A DNA stretch of 64,000 bases. It comes from Coniferiporia sulphurascens (taxonomy: Eukaryota > Basidiomycota > Agaricomycetes > Hymenochaetales > Hymenochaetaceae). The notes under the pieces are model-generated. The model was not told the origin of the DNA. It searched no databases and worked only from the letters and a program-made list of their open reading frames with translations. The stretch spans positions 558,001-622,000 of the forward strand of contig NBBA01000008.1 of NCBI GenBank assembly GCA_002794785.1, written 5' to 3'. This document shows positions 33,899 through 44,113 of the stretch, in pieces; positions within the stretch are counted from its first letter, which is position 1, and the number at the start of each line of letters is the position of its first letter. Position numbers and translations under genes: made by a program.

Positions 33899-36218
33899 AT
33901 GCAGGTTGAGAGCCAGCGGGCCGCTCCAGTGTACACTTCGCGCACACGCTCGACGACGGTCACCGCGTCCTCAACATCCCCCGCCCCCGTCTCTGCCTCC
34001 GCAGAGGTACGTGCGTTTCCATCCTCATCAGATCTCTGCATTGATCGCTCATTTCCCAACCCCTCCCGCGAAAACCTCCTTCCGTCTTCGAAAAAAATCC
34101 GCTGCTGGGGGACGCTGACGTTGACCTACCCGTAGAGGGATTACGCCGCAAACGCTCACACACTTCGGGCCGCCACCGCCAGTGCCAGTGCCAGTGCCAG
34201 CGCCAGTGCCTACACTCACCGCGCTCCGTCTGCCCGCTCGCACCAGAACCTACGCACGATGCACGCGTCGAGCGGCAGCGCGTCCGTCTCGCTCGGCCGC
34301 ACAGCAAGCGGGACGACTATTAGCCCTGTTACCACAGGTTCGAGCCCCGGTGCTTCGTCTGCAGCGCCGTCCTCGCGCTCGCGGTCGAGTTCCGCGGCTC
34401 GCTTCCTCAGTGTGAACACGCAGGCCGCTGCAGGCGCCTTGCCGGCCCTGCCACAGGTTTCGTCTGCGAACGGACTGTCGGGGGACACCCGCGATGGGGA
34501 CACGGCGCTCACACCGACAGTTGCCTCTACGCCGCCGTATCTGCACCCAGCGTCGACCGCGCAGGGCTCATCGAATGCTATCACAAACAATGCTGTGCCG
34601 GCGGGTGGCCCGAATGGAAGCCAGCAGCGCGAGCGGTCCCTCACCCACAAGAGCTCGAACAGGACGGTAGGGGGTGCTTCTACGGCCGCGAGCAGCTCGT
34701 CGCGCAAGATATCGTCTACATCCACCACGCGCGGATCGAGCAGCGCGAAAGACTCGTCGCGCACGCGCGAGCGGGAGAGGAGGAACAGGGATAAGGACAG
34801 GGACAGGGATAACGGCAGAGTGGGCGATGCAGATGAGGACGAACGCGATGGCTATCGGGGTGCCCCGCGTATGCATTTGCACGACGCAGAGCCCGCCCCG
34901 CCGACTCTCATGTACTGGAGCAAAGCGCCTGTATGGGGTGCGCTGCCGACCCACAAAATGCGTAGCCACAGTGCGACCTTTGTGGATAACACGACGATCT
35001 GGTTGTTTGGTGGGTGCGACGACAGGGAATTCTGGCGTGATGTGCTGTGCTTGGACATAGGTACGCAGATACTCATATCTTTGTCTATTCCCACTTCCAC
35101 AGATCGCTCCTGTTTTTCGCAGAAACAATGGAATGGACGCGTCCGGAAACGATCGGTGATGTGCCCCCGCCCTGCCGTGCGCATACTGCGACGCTCGTCG
35201 ATCGTAGACTCTTTGTCTTTGGTGGCGGCCAGGGAAACATGTATTATAACACGCTCTACATCCTTGACACCGCCTCACGTCGCTGGACGCACGTTCCCTT
35301 TTCTTCCCCTACCTCTCCCCCCGTCTCCGCCTCCAACTCGACGCATGCGCATACACTCTCCGGCTCGACCGGCCCCACCACGCAAAGTTTCGATGCCATC
35401 GCGGCGGTCGCCGGGGACGGCAGCGGAGCGGAAAGCGAGGAGGAGACGGTGCCGCGTCCTAGGCGCGCGCATACTGCTGTACTTTACAAGAATCGTCTTG
35501 TCGTGTTCGGTGGTGGGAATGGTGCGATGGCGTTGAATGATGTGTGGGTGCTCGACGTCAACGTGCAGCCCGAGCGTATGCGCTGGATGTGCCAGCGCAC
35601 GACGGGAAGTAAGCCCAGTCCGCGTGGCTACCACACTGCAAACCTCGTCGGAAATGTGATGGTCGTTGTCGGCGGGAGCGATGGACGGCAGACGTTTTCT
35701 GACATATTTTGTTTGAACCTGGGTCAGTTCCTTTTCAATTCGTTTAAGGGGCGTTGAATATTTTCTTACGATCGAGTTGCTAGATACTTGGCGCTGGAGC
35801 TCCGTGCATGCGGACAGGACGCACCGTCGTCTTGCACACACTGCGACGCAGATCGGGTCGTATCTATTCATCATGGGCGGACACGACGGCTCGCAATATA
35901 CGAATGAGCTACTCCTCTTCAATCTCGGTTTGTTCTTCTGCCCGGAATACCTGTGCATTGATCGAGGCTAACTGTTAGCCCCCCCACCCCATCCTGTCCT
36001 TCTTCCCTGTTGCAGTCTCCCTACAATACGAGCCGCGCACGACGCGCGGACCGCCACCGTCCCCCCGAGGATACCACTCCTCGGTGCTCGCGGACGGACG
36101 TCTGTGGGTGTTCGGTGGATACGATGGCCGTTCTGCACACGACGACGTACACACGCTCGACCTCGCCAGCTCTGCGTACCTCTTTCAGGTCACGGGATTC
36201 TACGTCAGTGTCGACTGA
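33899..36218 (+). CDS. Kelch-repeat protein with long disordered N-terminus
   Basis: 659 aa; introns 34007-34135, 35061-35122, 35723-35783, 35928-36015 (1980 nt). Residues 1-250 are low-complexity (Ser/Ala/Thr, then a RERERRNRDKDRDRD charged run). The C-terminal half holds about six kelch blades, recognisable by R-x-x-H-T/S...GG pairs: HSATFVDNTTIWLFGGCDD, AHTATLVDRRLFVFGGGQG, AHTAVLYKNRLVVFGGGNG, YHTANLVGNVMVVVGGSDG, AHTATQIGSYLFIMGGHDG and YHSSVLADGRLWVFGGYDG. Kelch propellers bind proteins; fungal relatives such as Tea1 act at cell ends, but no coiled coil is seen here, so the function is open. The N-terminal exon and its 129-bp intron are less certain; ATG 34259 would be the alternative start. 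An (AGTGCC) run lies near 34185-34210. Confidence 0.85.
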
Positions 36219-36777
36219 GCCGAGAGCCTGCGAGAAGGGCTACAGCACCGGGGAGCCGCCGGCGGCTCTTTGTGCTCGTAAATATTGGATGATTCCCAAA
36301 GACCATAGGCTGCTGGGTTCGGTTTCGATTTTTTATTATAAACTCAATTTCTTTCTTTCCTAATTCCGAATCCGAATCCCACCTTTGCCCTTCCCCCCTC
36401 TATTCCTTGCGTAATCCTCTTTTTTTTTGTCTTTCTCTTTCCATCCTGTTGAATGATCACGTTATTATTGTTTTCTTTATTTTTCTTCGATTTCTTTGTG
36501 CATCGTGCCTTTTCCTAGAGGTAAGAGGAATGTGGTCGCATTCGCGAGGTTTCTGCGAGTTTATCAATGTCACGAAGGTCATGCGAGTAAATCAATGCAT
36601 TGACGCGACACACGCTTATTGTGGGCGGTGGAAATGGTTTGTTCATGGCTACAGGACGACATACGGTGATGATGGCTACTAGTACACTCTTGTTCCTAGC
36701 TGTGGTTCTACTACTGCTCAACCAGGATTTTCACAATAACGAGAGCGTTATGTGTTTTTTTAGATGACCTGATGGAT
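36219..36777. other. Intergenic between convergent genes, no gene seen
   Basis: This is the 3' region of the kelch gene (T-rich, 36330-36500) and of the SMP-repeat gene. Short ORFs here look like chance. Confidence 0.5.
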
Positions 36778-37676
36778 TTACTCGTCGCCGCGGCTGTCAA
36801 TGATGGACTGTACTTGGGCAGCGAGTGAGTCGCGGGGCGGACGGTGTCCAAGCCTTTGTACAAATTATTAGCGCTTCTTCAATCGAACAAGAGAAATAAG
36901 TCCTGCTGCCTCACCTCCTATGCTCCTCGCTCATGAGGCGATCAGCATCCTCCTGCGTGATCGTGTTAGGATCAATACCCGCAGGCCCGCCATTAATACG
37001 ATTGCCTGTCAAATTGAGGTCTGCGGCGGATTGAGCCTGTGCCGCGAGTGAGCCAGGTGGAGGACGATGTCCGAGTCTTTTCCAGATGTCTGATTAGTCA
37101 TTGAAATCACAAGGGAAGCTAGCTTCAGTGTGCACCCACCTCCTTTGCTCCTCGCTCTGCAGACGCGCCGCTTCGTCCTTCGTGATATTGTTAAGGTCGA
37201 CCGTCGGGACCGCGCCGACCGCATCGCCCCGTTCCGCCGCGAGACGGGCCGCATCCACGCGCGCAGCTTCCTTCAGCGCGCTCGTACGCTGCGTGCCGCG
37301 CGCGTCCCCGAGTCCCGAGTCGCCGCGGTTCCGCTCAGCAGCGCTCTGCGCCTGTGCAGCAAGCGAGCCGTGCGGGGGCCGGTACCCGAGCCCGCGGTGC
37401 TCCTCCGACGCGAGGATCTGCGCCTCTGCGCGGGTGATGCGCGCGAGGTTCACGGAGGGCACGTCGTGCAGCGGGCCCTGCGCGGGGTCTTCGGCTGTGA
37501 TGCGCGCGGCGTCCTGCGCGGCGGCGAGTGCTGCGTCTGACCCGGCTGGGTGCTCCGTGCGCGCGTCACTGCATGGTTTTAAGTTGTGAATATCGACGCT
37601 GGCGGGGTGCTCACTTGGTGAAACGTGCGGCGTCGGAGGCCGCAGCGAAGGAGACGTTGTCTGCGATACCGGACAT
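36778..37676 (-). CDS. LEA-like protein with three SMP repeats
   Basis: 242 aa in four exons (introns 37569-37614, 37077-37139, 36854-36914; 729 nt). Three repeats each end in a similar block: GLGYRPPHGSLAAQAQSAAE, RLGHRPPPGSLAAQAQSAAD and RLGHRPPRDSLAAQVQSIID. Each is preceded by an ITxxEA(Q/A/D)xLxSEE helix. This is the pattern of the seed maturation protein (SMP, LEA-5-like) domain, also found in fungi, where it is linked to desiccation and stress tolerance. The introns fall at the same place in each repeat, between ...EEQRR/EEHRR and LGH, pointing to growth by exon duplication. The protein is Ala-rich, hydrophilic and Cys-free. ATG 37676 begins MSGIADNVSFAA. Confidence 0.85.
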
Positions 37677-38041
37677 CGTAATAGGTGGTTGAATTAACTG
37701 TAAGGAAAATAAAATAAAATAAGATCATGAATATATATATGCCCGGATATTTCGCTGGCGTCATCGTTGACGACGAGCGGCGCGTCTCTGAGTCGACGTC
37801 GTGGCGGAGGGACCGCGCCGGCATTCCCCGTCGCTTCATCTGAAAGCCGCCAGTCCCGCCACTAATATCTGCCTCTTTAGGCATACGCGTTAAATTTCCG
37901 CTTTTGGTAACCAGCACCGCCTGACTCGCCAACGCGGAATTTTTTGCAGTTAAAGAAGAAAGTTATTCCCACACGGAGTGACGTCATTACATACTTGGTT
38001 CCCTGCTCTCTGATAACACTCCTACTTCACCTCAAAATAAG
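37677..38041. other. Divergent intergenic region
   Basis: This is the upstream DNA of the SMP-repeat gene (minus) and the zinc-finger ORF (plus). AT-rich runs such as ATATATATA near 37733 could be core-promoter sequence for the minus-strand gene. Nothing else was recognised. Confidence 0.4.
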
Positions 38042-38962
38042 ATGGAGTGCTTCTTCTGCAGAAAGGAGTTCAAATCACAACGCTCAGTATCGCAGCATGA
38101 CAGGTACTGTACAAAAAAGAAGGCTACAATGGCTCTTCTCTCAGCTGGCCGCAGGAAATTTAAAAATCTCGAGATGGAACTAGAGAAGCGAAAGGACGCG
38201 GAAGCGGAAGCACGCACTTTGGGAGAAGGATCTCAGGCGGAGGCGGGAGGCGGCTCTCTTACTTCCGACTTCGGCGCAGATGGTCGACAACGCATAAAGT
38301 CCCCGCAGGGGTCGCTTTCCTCCACGCACCATATGTCATCGCAGGGCAGTCCGCGCCTCACCACCGAAAGCCTGAGCGTCCCCAAGTCCAGATCGCTTTT
38401 CGGCAGGCTAGCTATCCCTCGCTTTTGTGATATGGAGCAGAAAGCCGCGGCTGGTGGGCACTTGCATTCGCATGGCTCTGGGGCTTTGAAGACCGTGGAA
38501 ACTCATGAAAGCGCGGCTGAGCGCTGGCGGTCTCTGGTCAAGGAGTCGCTCGCCGAAGTCGTTGACCAGCAAGGAAAGGCGATCCTCATTTCTCGACACA
38601 TCTTGATCAAAAGTGCAAACAATTCAGAGGCAAGTAGCCTCACTTTCGTTCCGTTTAACACCCTCGCTGACCAGTTATCATTTAGAGAGATTACACAGTG
38701 AGCTACCCGTTTGACTCTACAAAAACCGTCACTCATCTTGAAGAAACAGTATGCACTCAAATACATCATTAAGCTTCTGTACAAAGACACAAGTGTCAAC
38801 AAGTTCATTGGTGACCACCCAAACCTACGCTTGCAGGCCTGCTTCGAGGATTTCGGGCTGCCCTCTAGGATGGGCGGGAGCTATGGACGCTACGTCGATA
38901 TCGACCCAGACTCGTGGAGCGAGGTTTGGAGTTTCGCAGATAGAATTTGTGTGGTTGTTTGA
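38042..38962 (+). CDS. Hypothetical zinc-finger protein, with in-frame stop or unusual intron
   Basis: The N-terminus (MECFFCRKEFKSQRSVSQHD and then RYC) is a C2HC-type finger of the kind seen in fungal DNA-binding proteins. A Lys/Glu helix and a Ser/Gly-rich middle follow, then ERWRSLVKESLAEVVDQQ. The frame hits TGA at 38699-38701 but stays open beyond it to 38962 in the same frame (KKQYALKYIIKLLYKDTSVN, then FEDFGLPSRMGGSYGRY). An intron of 96 bp (38648-38743, donor GTTCCG, acceptor GAAG) would remove the stop in frame, although the donor is weak. Otherwise the gene ends at 38701 (219 aa) or carries a nonsense mutation. I do not recognise the family. Confidence 0.5.
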
Positions 38963-39257
38963 AGCGAATCCTTACTCTTATGCCCCGCGTTTCCGAACTT
39001 CGAGTTGAAATTATTGTGTATTCAGAAGTCTGACCGTACCCCCACCCCGTCTGCTCGAACGCGGGTCCGTGTTCCGACTCTACCACCCCTGTAACCGATG
39101 CTAAGAAGTGACTATAACTCATCCGAACGCGACCCGCATGATGTTATGATATAAAGTTTATAATAACATGTCTTTACCGTTTGTCTGACTCGACTCGAGT
39201 CATCCTTTATAAATAAATTGACCCTGCTGTAGGTCTCGAACACAGAGTCCAAAATAA

Positions 39258-40260
39258 ATGGCATCTTCCCCAATCCAACAGCATCCTTTTCCTCTCCTCA
39301 CGAACCCTAACACCGGCGAGCCCTACCTAGCCCTCCCGCCTCCGCTCGCGGATATCATCATCACCCCACCACGAGCAAGCGACGCGCCCGCGTTAGTACC
39401 CATACTCAACTATCCGCGCGTGCACACTCAGCTTTCCCTGCGCGCGCTCCCGTTCACGCTCGTCGACGCGCACGCGTTTGTCGAGCGCGCCGGCGAGGAG
39501 TATGCTGAGGTTCGTGAAGAACTCGAGTCGGAGGGGTTGGAATCGGGGTTGGAGTTAGGGTCGGGCGCGGACTCGGACTCGGACTCGGGTCACTCGGAGG
39601 TGAAGGCACCGCGAGGTCAGACGGGACTGCGACTTGTGCATGGCTGCCCCTTGCGGTGTATCAGGCAAGTACAGGCAGACGGCTCGGACGTCTATATAGG
39701 CGACATCATGGCAAAGCGCCACAAGTTTTTCGACGTTGCCGACCCGGAGGAGGCACAGCGGCTGATCGCGGAGAACAACACGAAGCCGCTCGGGGACCCA
39801 AGTATCATCTGGTCGTTGTCAAGTGAGTGTACTCTCCGAGAGCAACGCCAGTACAACGCTGAGCGCTCATTCCTATTATTATTATTATTATTATTATTTT
39901 TTTTCGTATATTATACTCCTAAACCTACCTCCTCCTAAACGAATCGACATAGATTTCCTCTCGCCGGCTTACCACAGCCGGGGGATAATGTCCGCCGTAA
40001 TGCAGACCATCATCACGCGGTGGATGGTCCCGCGTATGGGCGCGCGCCACATGCGCGTATGTGTGCGCACAGGCAACGTCGGGAGCGCGCGCGTTTTCGC
40101 GAAGAACGGCTTCGCGCTTGTGCGCACCGTGACGGACCCGCAGTACATTCGGACGCCATTAATATTGCAGTGGCTGGCGGAGTCCTGCAGGATGACGGTA
40201 GGTTACATGTCCTCGAATGGAGCTTTGGAGATCAGAAAGGTGGTAGTACTGTACACCTGA
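39258..40260 (+). CDS. GNAT-family N-acetyltransferase
   Basis: 290 aa, with a 130-bp intron at 39823-39952. It resembles RimJ/RimL-like GNATs of fungi. The N-terminal PPRASDAPALVPILNYPRV (substrate strand) and an acidic, Asp/Ser-rich insert (residues about 100-125) come first. The acetyl-CoA-binding part follows: YIGDIM, then FLSPAYHSRGIMSAVMQTII (motif A with the R-G-x-x-S loop), then VRTGNVGSARVFAKNGFALV (motif B). The substrate is unknown. The C-terminus is doubtful: after about 40140 an alternative frame reads GGVLQDDGRLHVLEWSF, which resembles the usual GNAT ending, so a frameshift or missed intron near 40145 is possible. Confidence 0.75.
39874..39898 (+). repeat. (ATT)n microsatellite inside the GNAT intron
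   Basis: About eight ATT units followed by a T run lie in the intron and help explain its length of 130 bp against the usual 50-70 bp. Confidence 0.8.
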
Positions 40261-41255
40261 CTTAGTACGTGGTGCGAATCCTAACTGAAGTGGTTATATG
40301 CTAAGCGCTCTTTACTAGGTCTCATAACGGTGTGGGTGTAAGTAGGCTCCCACTAGCATCAAGAGTATACTGTATTGCGACGCCGAGTTCCTCATCTTTG
40401 TCTTTGTGTAAATGCGGCCATATGCATGTGTTTAAATCCAAAATTAAATCCTTTAGATCCACCCCGTCTCTAGTAAGTCACCGCGGCTGCGGTCGATCCC
40501 ATCGTGCATTTAGTAAGTCTCGTAAGTGTCTGATCGGCATATTCTTTTCTTCGTTTCAAGAAGGCAGAAGTTGGCTGTGCTCTCTCGTACACGCTGATCG
40601 GCGTTTGATTTCTCGTCTTCGAAATGAAGAACCCGAAATGTTGACGTACTTGGTTGTGAGAAAGCAGCGAAAAGACGCGCGCGTCTTGATGAAAGTAAGA
40701 GTTCGGCAAGTCATATGGGCTAATTTCTCCCCTCAGGACGGAGCGACAAGCAGATGTGTGTACATTAGGTTTCTGTGGTCCTAGAAAAGTGCTACTTATC
40801 TGTGAGAGCTATTCCCGTATGAATTTGAGGAGACCAAGAAAGGCGTATACTGACGGTGTCAGGTACTAGTAATACGGATACTCGTTGTTTTCAAGTAGCA
40901 GGGTGAAGGGGCTAGAGTAACAAGGCGGATAGCTAACCCTCTACGGGTATGCATCCATAATCCATTTGTTTATACATGTATGTATGCACGCTGGAGGGGA
41001 TGCATCGAAATGCGCTTCCACGAGCTTCCCTGTGCCGTCTTGCCACGATTGTGTGATCATTTTCGAGACCGAAGTGCCTTTTCTCCGTCGCATGTAAAGG
41101 CAGCGTCTTGTGCGCACAGGCTCAAAAGGAGCGTGGTCGTTATGGCCGCAACTATGTGTCGTTGCAGGGTAACGTTGGCTGACACGACAGGTTCGGATTC
41201 TATGGGCTATAATGTGAATGAGGGAGGGAATGGCAGCCGTGTGTGTGAGGCCGAA
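40261..41255. other. Intergenic, about 1 kb, no gene seen
   Basis: Open stretches here (for example 40332-40784) lack an ATG start and show no domain or intron logic. No repeat or RNA gene was recognised. Confidence 0.4.
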
Positions 41256-42812
41256 TCACAAGATGGGACGAGCGAGGTCTATGTCTTTGCTTTCTAAGTA
41301 GTCGATGACCCCAGCGTATGAATTCAGGGTATTGAAGTGGACACGGTCATGACGGGATAACTGCGACTCGAGCATATACGATCTGCAGGTAATAATAGTT
41401 GCTTCAGATATATCTAAAGCATCGGCAGGGGGGGAAGCTTACAGATGTCTCTGGAAGAGAGGATAGAGAAGCCCGTAATCGGTGGCAATGTGTACGAAGT
41501 CCTGATTTGGAGGAAGTTGAAGACATATGTTTTAATTAAAAAACGGGATAGAAAATTCGAGAGACAAACCTTTATAGCTTTGTGCGGGGTGACTTCATAA
41601 CCTGAAAACAGTGCCTGTTCGAGGGCAACCGTTAGAAAATCACGGCCTGGGGATATTTGAACGTCCGATCTTACAGGATTTGCGAGAAGCCCTCGGGCGC
41701 TCATCACACCGTTAGCACCTGTCTTCCTTCTGATCGTCTTCACTTCGGTCATGCCCCATGCATCCCCATTTGCAACGACTGGGACGGCATTCTTGGCGCA
41801 AGATACGGCGAATGCAATAGAGGATAGTGAAACAGGCCGTGTGGACGCCTGACGTCTCGTTCGACCATGGACTGTAATATGCGAAACGCCGGCGTGAATT
41901 GCTTAGAGAATATAATTGAGCTAGGATAACGTATAGATGAATCATGATCCGCCAACCTGTTTGGATCAGCCGATCCGTCATCCTAATAAAGTGCGAAATG
42001 CATAAGTGAATAATCCATATAATATGCTAATTAAAATATCTTTCCTATGTACTTACTTTTCGTCCTCATCAACTCTTATTTTAATAGAAATCGGAAAAGA
42101 GGACTCTACACGGTTCTTTGCCGCACGTACTATGTCAGAGACGATCTCAGGATGGCGGAGTAGCCAGCAGCCGATCTGTTCTTCGTACGCCCACCCCTGC
42201 GGACATCCTGTATCAACAGGCTGGTATCTTCAAGCAATTTAACCGCAGGCTGGTTATGAAATACCGCAGTTCAGGTCTACGCCATCGACGTGAGGCCGAA
42301 TCAGCTCTACCGCATCGGCAAAAACCTGTGATTCATTCGCAGCGAATTGGGCGATGAGCGCGCCGCGAACACGTTTTTGCCTGTATTTCTCTATCGATAG
42401 CTCCGACGGGGCTTCGTCGAGTTTCCCTAGAGTCGACATGCCTTTTTCGCGCAAGTCGAAGGTGCCTCTTTCCAACGACGATGTTGAGAAATCCGACAGC
42501 CTGGCGTTCGCTGAACGAGAGAATTCAGCAGCGAGCATCATGGGTGTATGCGTGATATGACAATCGTATAGTGAGACCAGATGCCGAAATGGTACTAATA
42601 CGCAATTATCAGTTGCTATCCATTGTGATAAGGGGACACCCTTGGGGTATTGGGACTCAACGCTTGCTGAAGCGGACCATGGGAGCTAAAATAGCAAACG
42701 TGTCAAATAAGGGCAAAAATATTGAAGTCCGGCGAAACCTACCCGCAACATTTATTCCCTCGAATTGCTCGAGCATCTCGTGAGGCGGGATAACGGATGC
42801 ATTTGCGTGCAT
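41256..42812 (-). CDS. DUS4: tRNA-dihydrouridine synthase, Dus4 type
   Basis: 352 aa in nine exons (1059 nt). Introns: 42686-42742, 42595-42661, 42208-42264, 41983-42056, 41902-41956, 41615-41674, 41502-41569, 41383-41442. This FMN enzyme reduces uridine in the tRNA D-loop; yeast Dus4 modifies U20a and U20b. Visible features: APMVRFSKLPFRHLV (FMN site), THTPMMLAAEF, VDGVDLNCGCPQGWAYEEQIG (catalytic Cys loop, assembled across an intron), SIKIRVDED, HITVHGRTRRQAS, VPVVANGD and GANGVMSARGLLANP. The C-terminal DFVHIATDYGL helices follow. The second exon is only 24 nt. Dus4 rather than Dus1 is based on the CPQ.WAYEEQIG variant. Confidence 0.93.
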
Positions 42813-43031
42813 CGTTCGCGTTCGTTCGAGCTGAAGATTTTTGGCAAGAGTCCGCCTGGTCCGGGCAAGGCACGGTCAAAGGCGGTGCGGCGTATGCCGA
42901 GATGAGCGCCCTACGCTAAAGCGTACCAAGGCATCCCAGGGCCGGGGCTGTACATCAGTCCGTCTGGCGCTTCGCTTGTCCCAGTCCACGACTCAGCTCG
43001 AACGTCCACGACGCCCCCCTCGCCACTCGCC
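42813..43031. promoter_or_regulatory. Divergent promoter between DUS4 and a membrane-protein gene
   Basis: The 219 bp between opposite start codons must serve both genes. The stretch is GC-rich with CpG and no TATA box that I can see. Inferred from layout. Confidence 0.4.
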
Positions 43032-43651
43032 ATGTCCAACGGTGCGAGCTACGACAAGGCCATCCTCGATGATGCCCCGGAGATCACCCGAGGACAGCGG
43101 CAGGTACGCCGTCCAGAACGTATGGATCAGAACAGTGTCTGATGATAGCGCGCCTCTTTCCTTCTCGCCAACAGCAATTTTATGATGCGGACATCCTGCT
43201 CAACGATGAGGACCAGCGACATGGGAGTGGCACGGACGGTCTGGCCACACTACCTGTAGGCGCAGCAGCACCAGCGGGCGCGCGCTCGAATCCGGATCTC
43301 GAAAATGGCCGCATGCACTCGAAGGAGTACACACCGCTCCCGCCGCCTGCCCTGCGCAAAACGCCTTGGTACAAGACGCGAGCAGGGATCATCGCGATTG
43401 TTGTAATTGTACTCGTCATCATCGCCGCCGTCGTTGGCGGTGCCGTGGGCGGGACGCGCAGTCACAAAAGCAGTTCCTCGGAATTGGCGGGGCAATCTCA
43501 GGTATCACAGACGTTTGCGCCGACCTCTCAGACCTCTCAGGGTGCAGGACAAGGAGGGGCTGCGACGGCTTCGGGCAATGACTTGTCCACGACTAGCTCG
43601 GCACCTTCGCCATCGTCGTCGACACCAGCAGGAGCGGGACAAGGCATATGA
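43032..43651 (+). CDS. Small single-pass membrane protein, Ser/Gln-rich tail
   Basis: 182 aa, one intron (43104-43174; 549 nt). The first about 100 residues are hydrophilic (MSNGASYDKAILDDAPEITR, then QFYDADILLNDEDQ) and end in KTPWYKTR. One transmembrane helix follows (AGIIAIVVIVLVIIAAVVGG), then a Ser/Thr/Gln/Gly-rich tail with no motif. Positive residues before the helix suggest that the N-terminus is cytosolic and the tail outside. There is no signal peptide. Such fungal proteins include wall-stress sensors of inverse layout, but I cannot assign a function. Both exons read in phase, which supports the gene. Confidence 0.7.
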
Positions 43652-44113
43652 GCCCGTCGCTATCGTTTACTTGACCAAGCTCCTCCACCTTCATATGTAC
43701 GCTACTGGAAAAGTTAAGGGTATTCGGAAGGACGCTCTTTTGATCTCGAATCCTATGGGGCCGCGTAGGGTCTCTGGCGTATTATCTTTTGTATATATAT
43801 ATGGATGCTCCCACTTATGCTGTTTGTATTATTGTTTCAACGCAATTCCGCCAAAATTATAGTTGTGTTAATATGATTGTTGCGCGACGAAGAAGTAAAC
43901 AGGCGGATAGTCAATCCATCCTTTACGATATTTTCGTAGCAAACAAAAAGAAAATGCTCTAGCTGCGGACAAGAAAGTGTACAAGAAGATTAGCTACTTC
44001 AATAAGTTTGATTTTACGCCATTTGCTGGCTCCTGTGCTAAAGTCCCATTTATGCAGTCATAAACACAAACCCATATCGATGGCAATAGCAAAGCGTTAG
44101 AAAAACATTACAT
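43652..44113. other. Intergenic between convergent genes
   Basis: AT-rich 3' flanks of the membrane-protein gene and of the large minus-strand ORF. Nothing else was recognised. Confidence 0.45.

Noticed and set aside
33565..34059. 164-codon minus-strand ORF before the kelch gene
   Set aside because: It has no domain and overlaps the first kelch exon and intron on the other strand.
40332..40784. 150-codon plus-strand ORF
   Set aside because: It opens with GTG rather than ATG, has no domain and no intron support.
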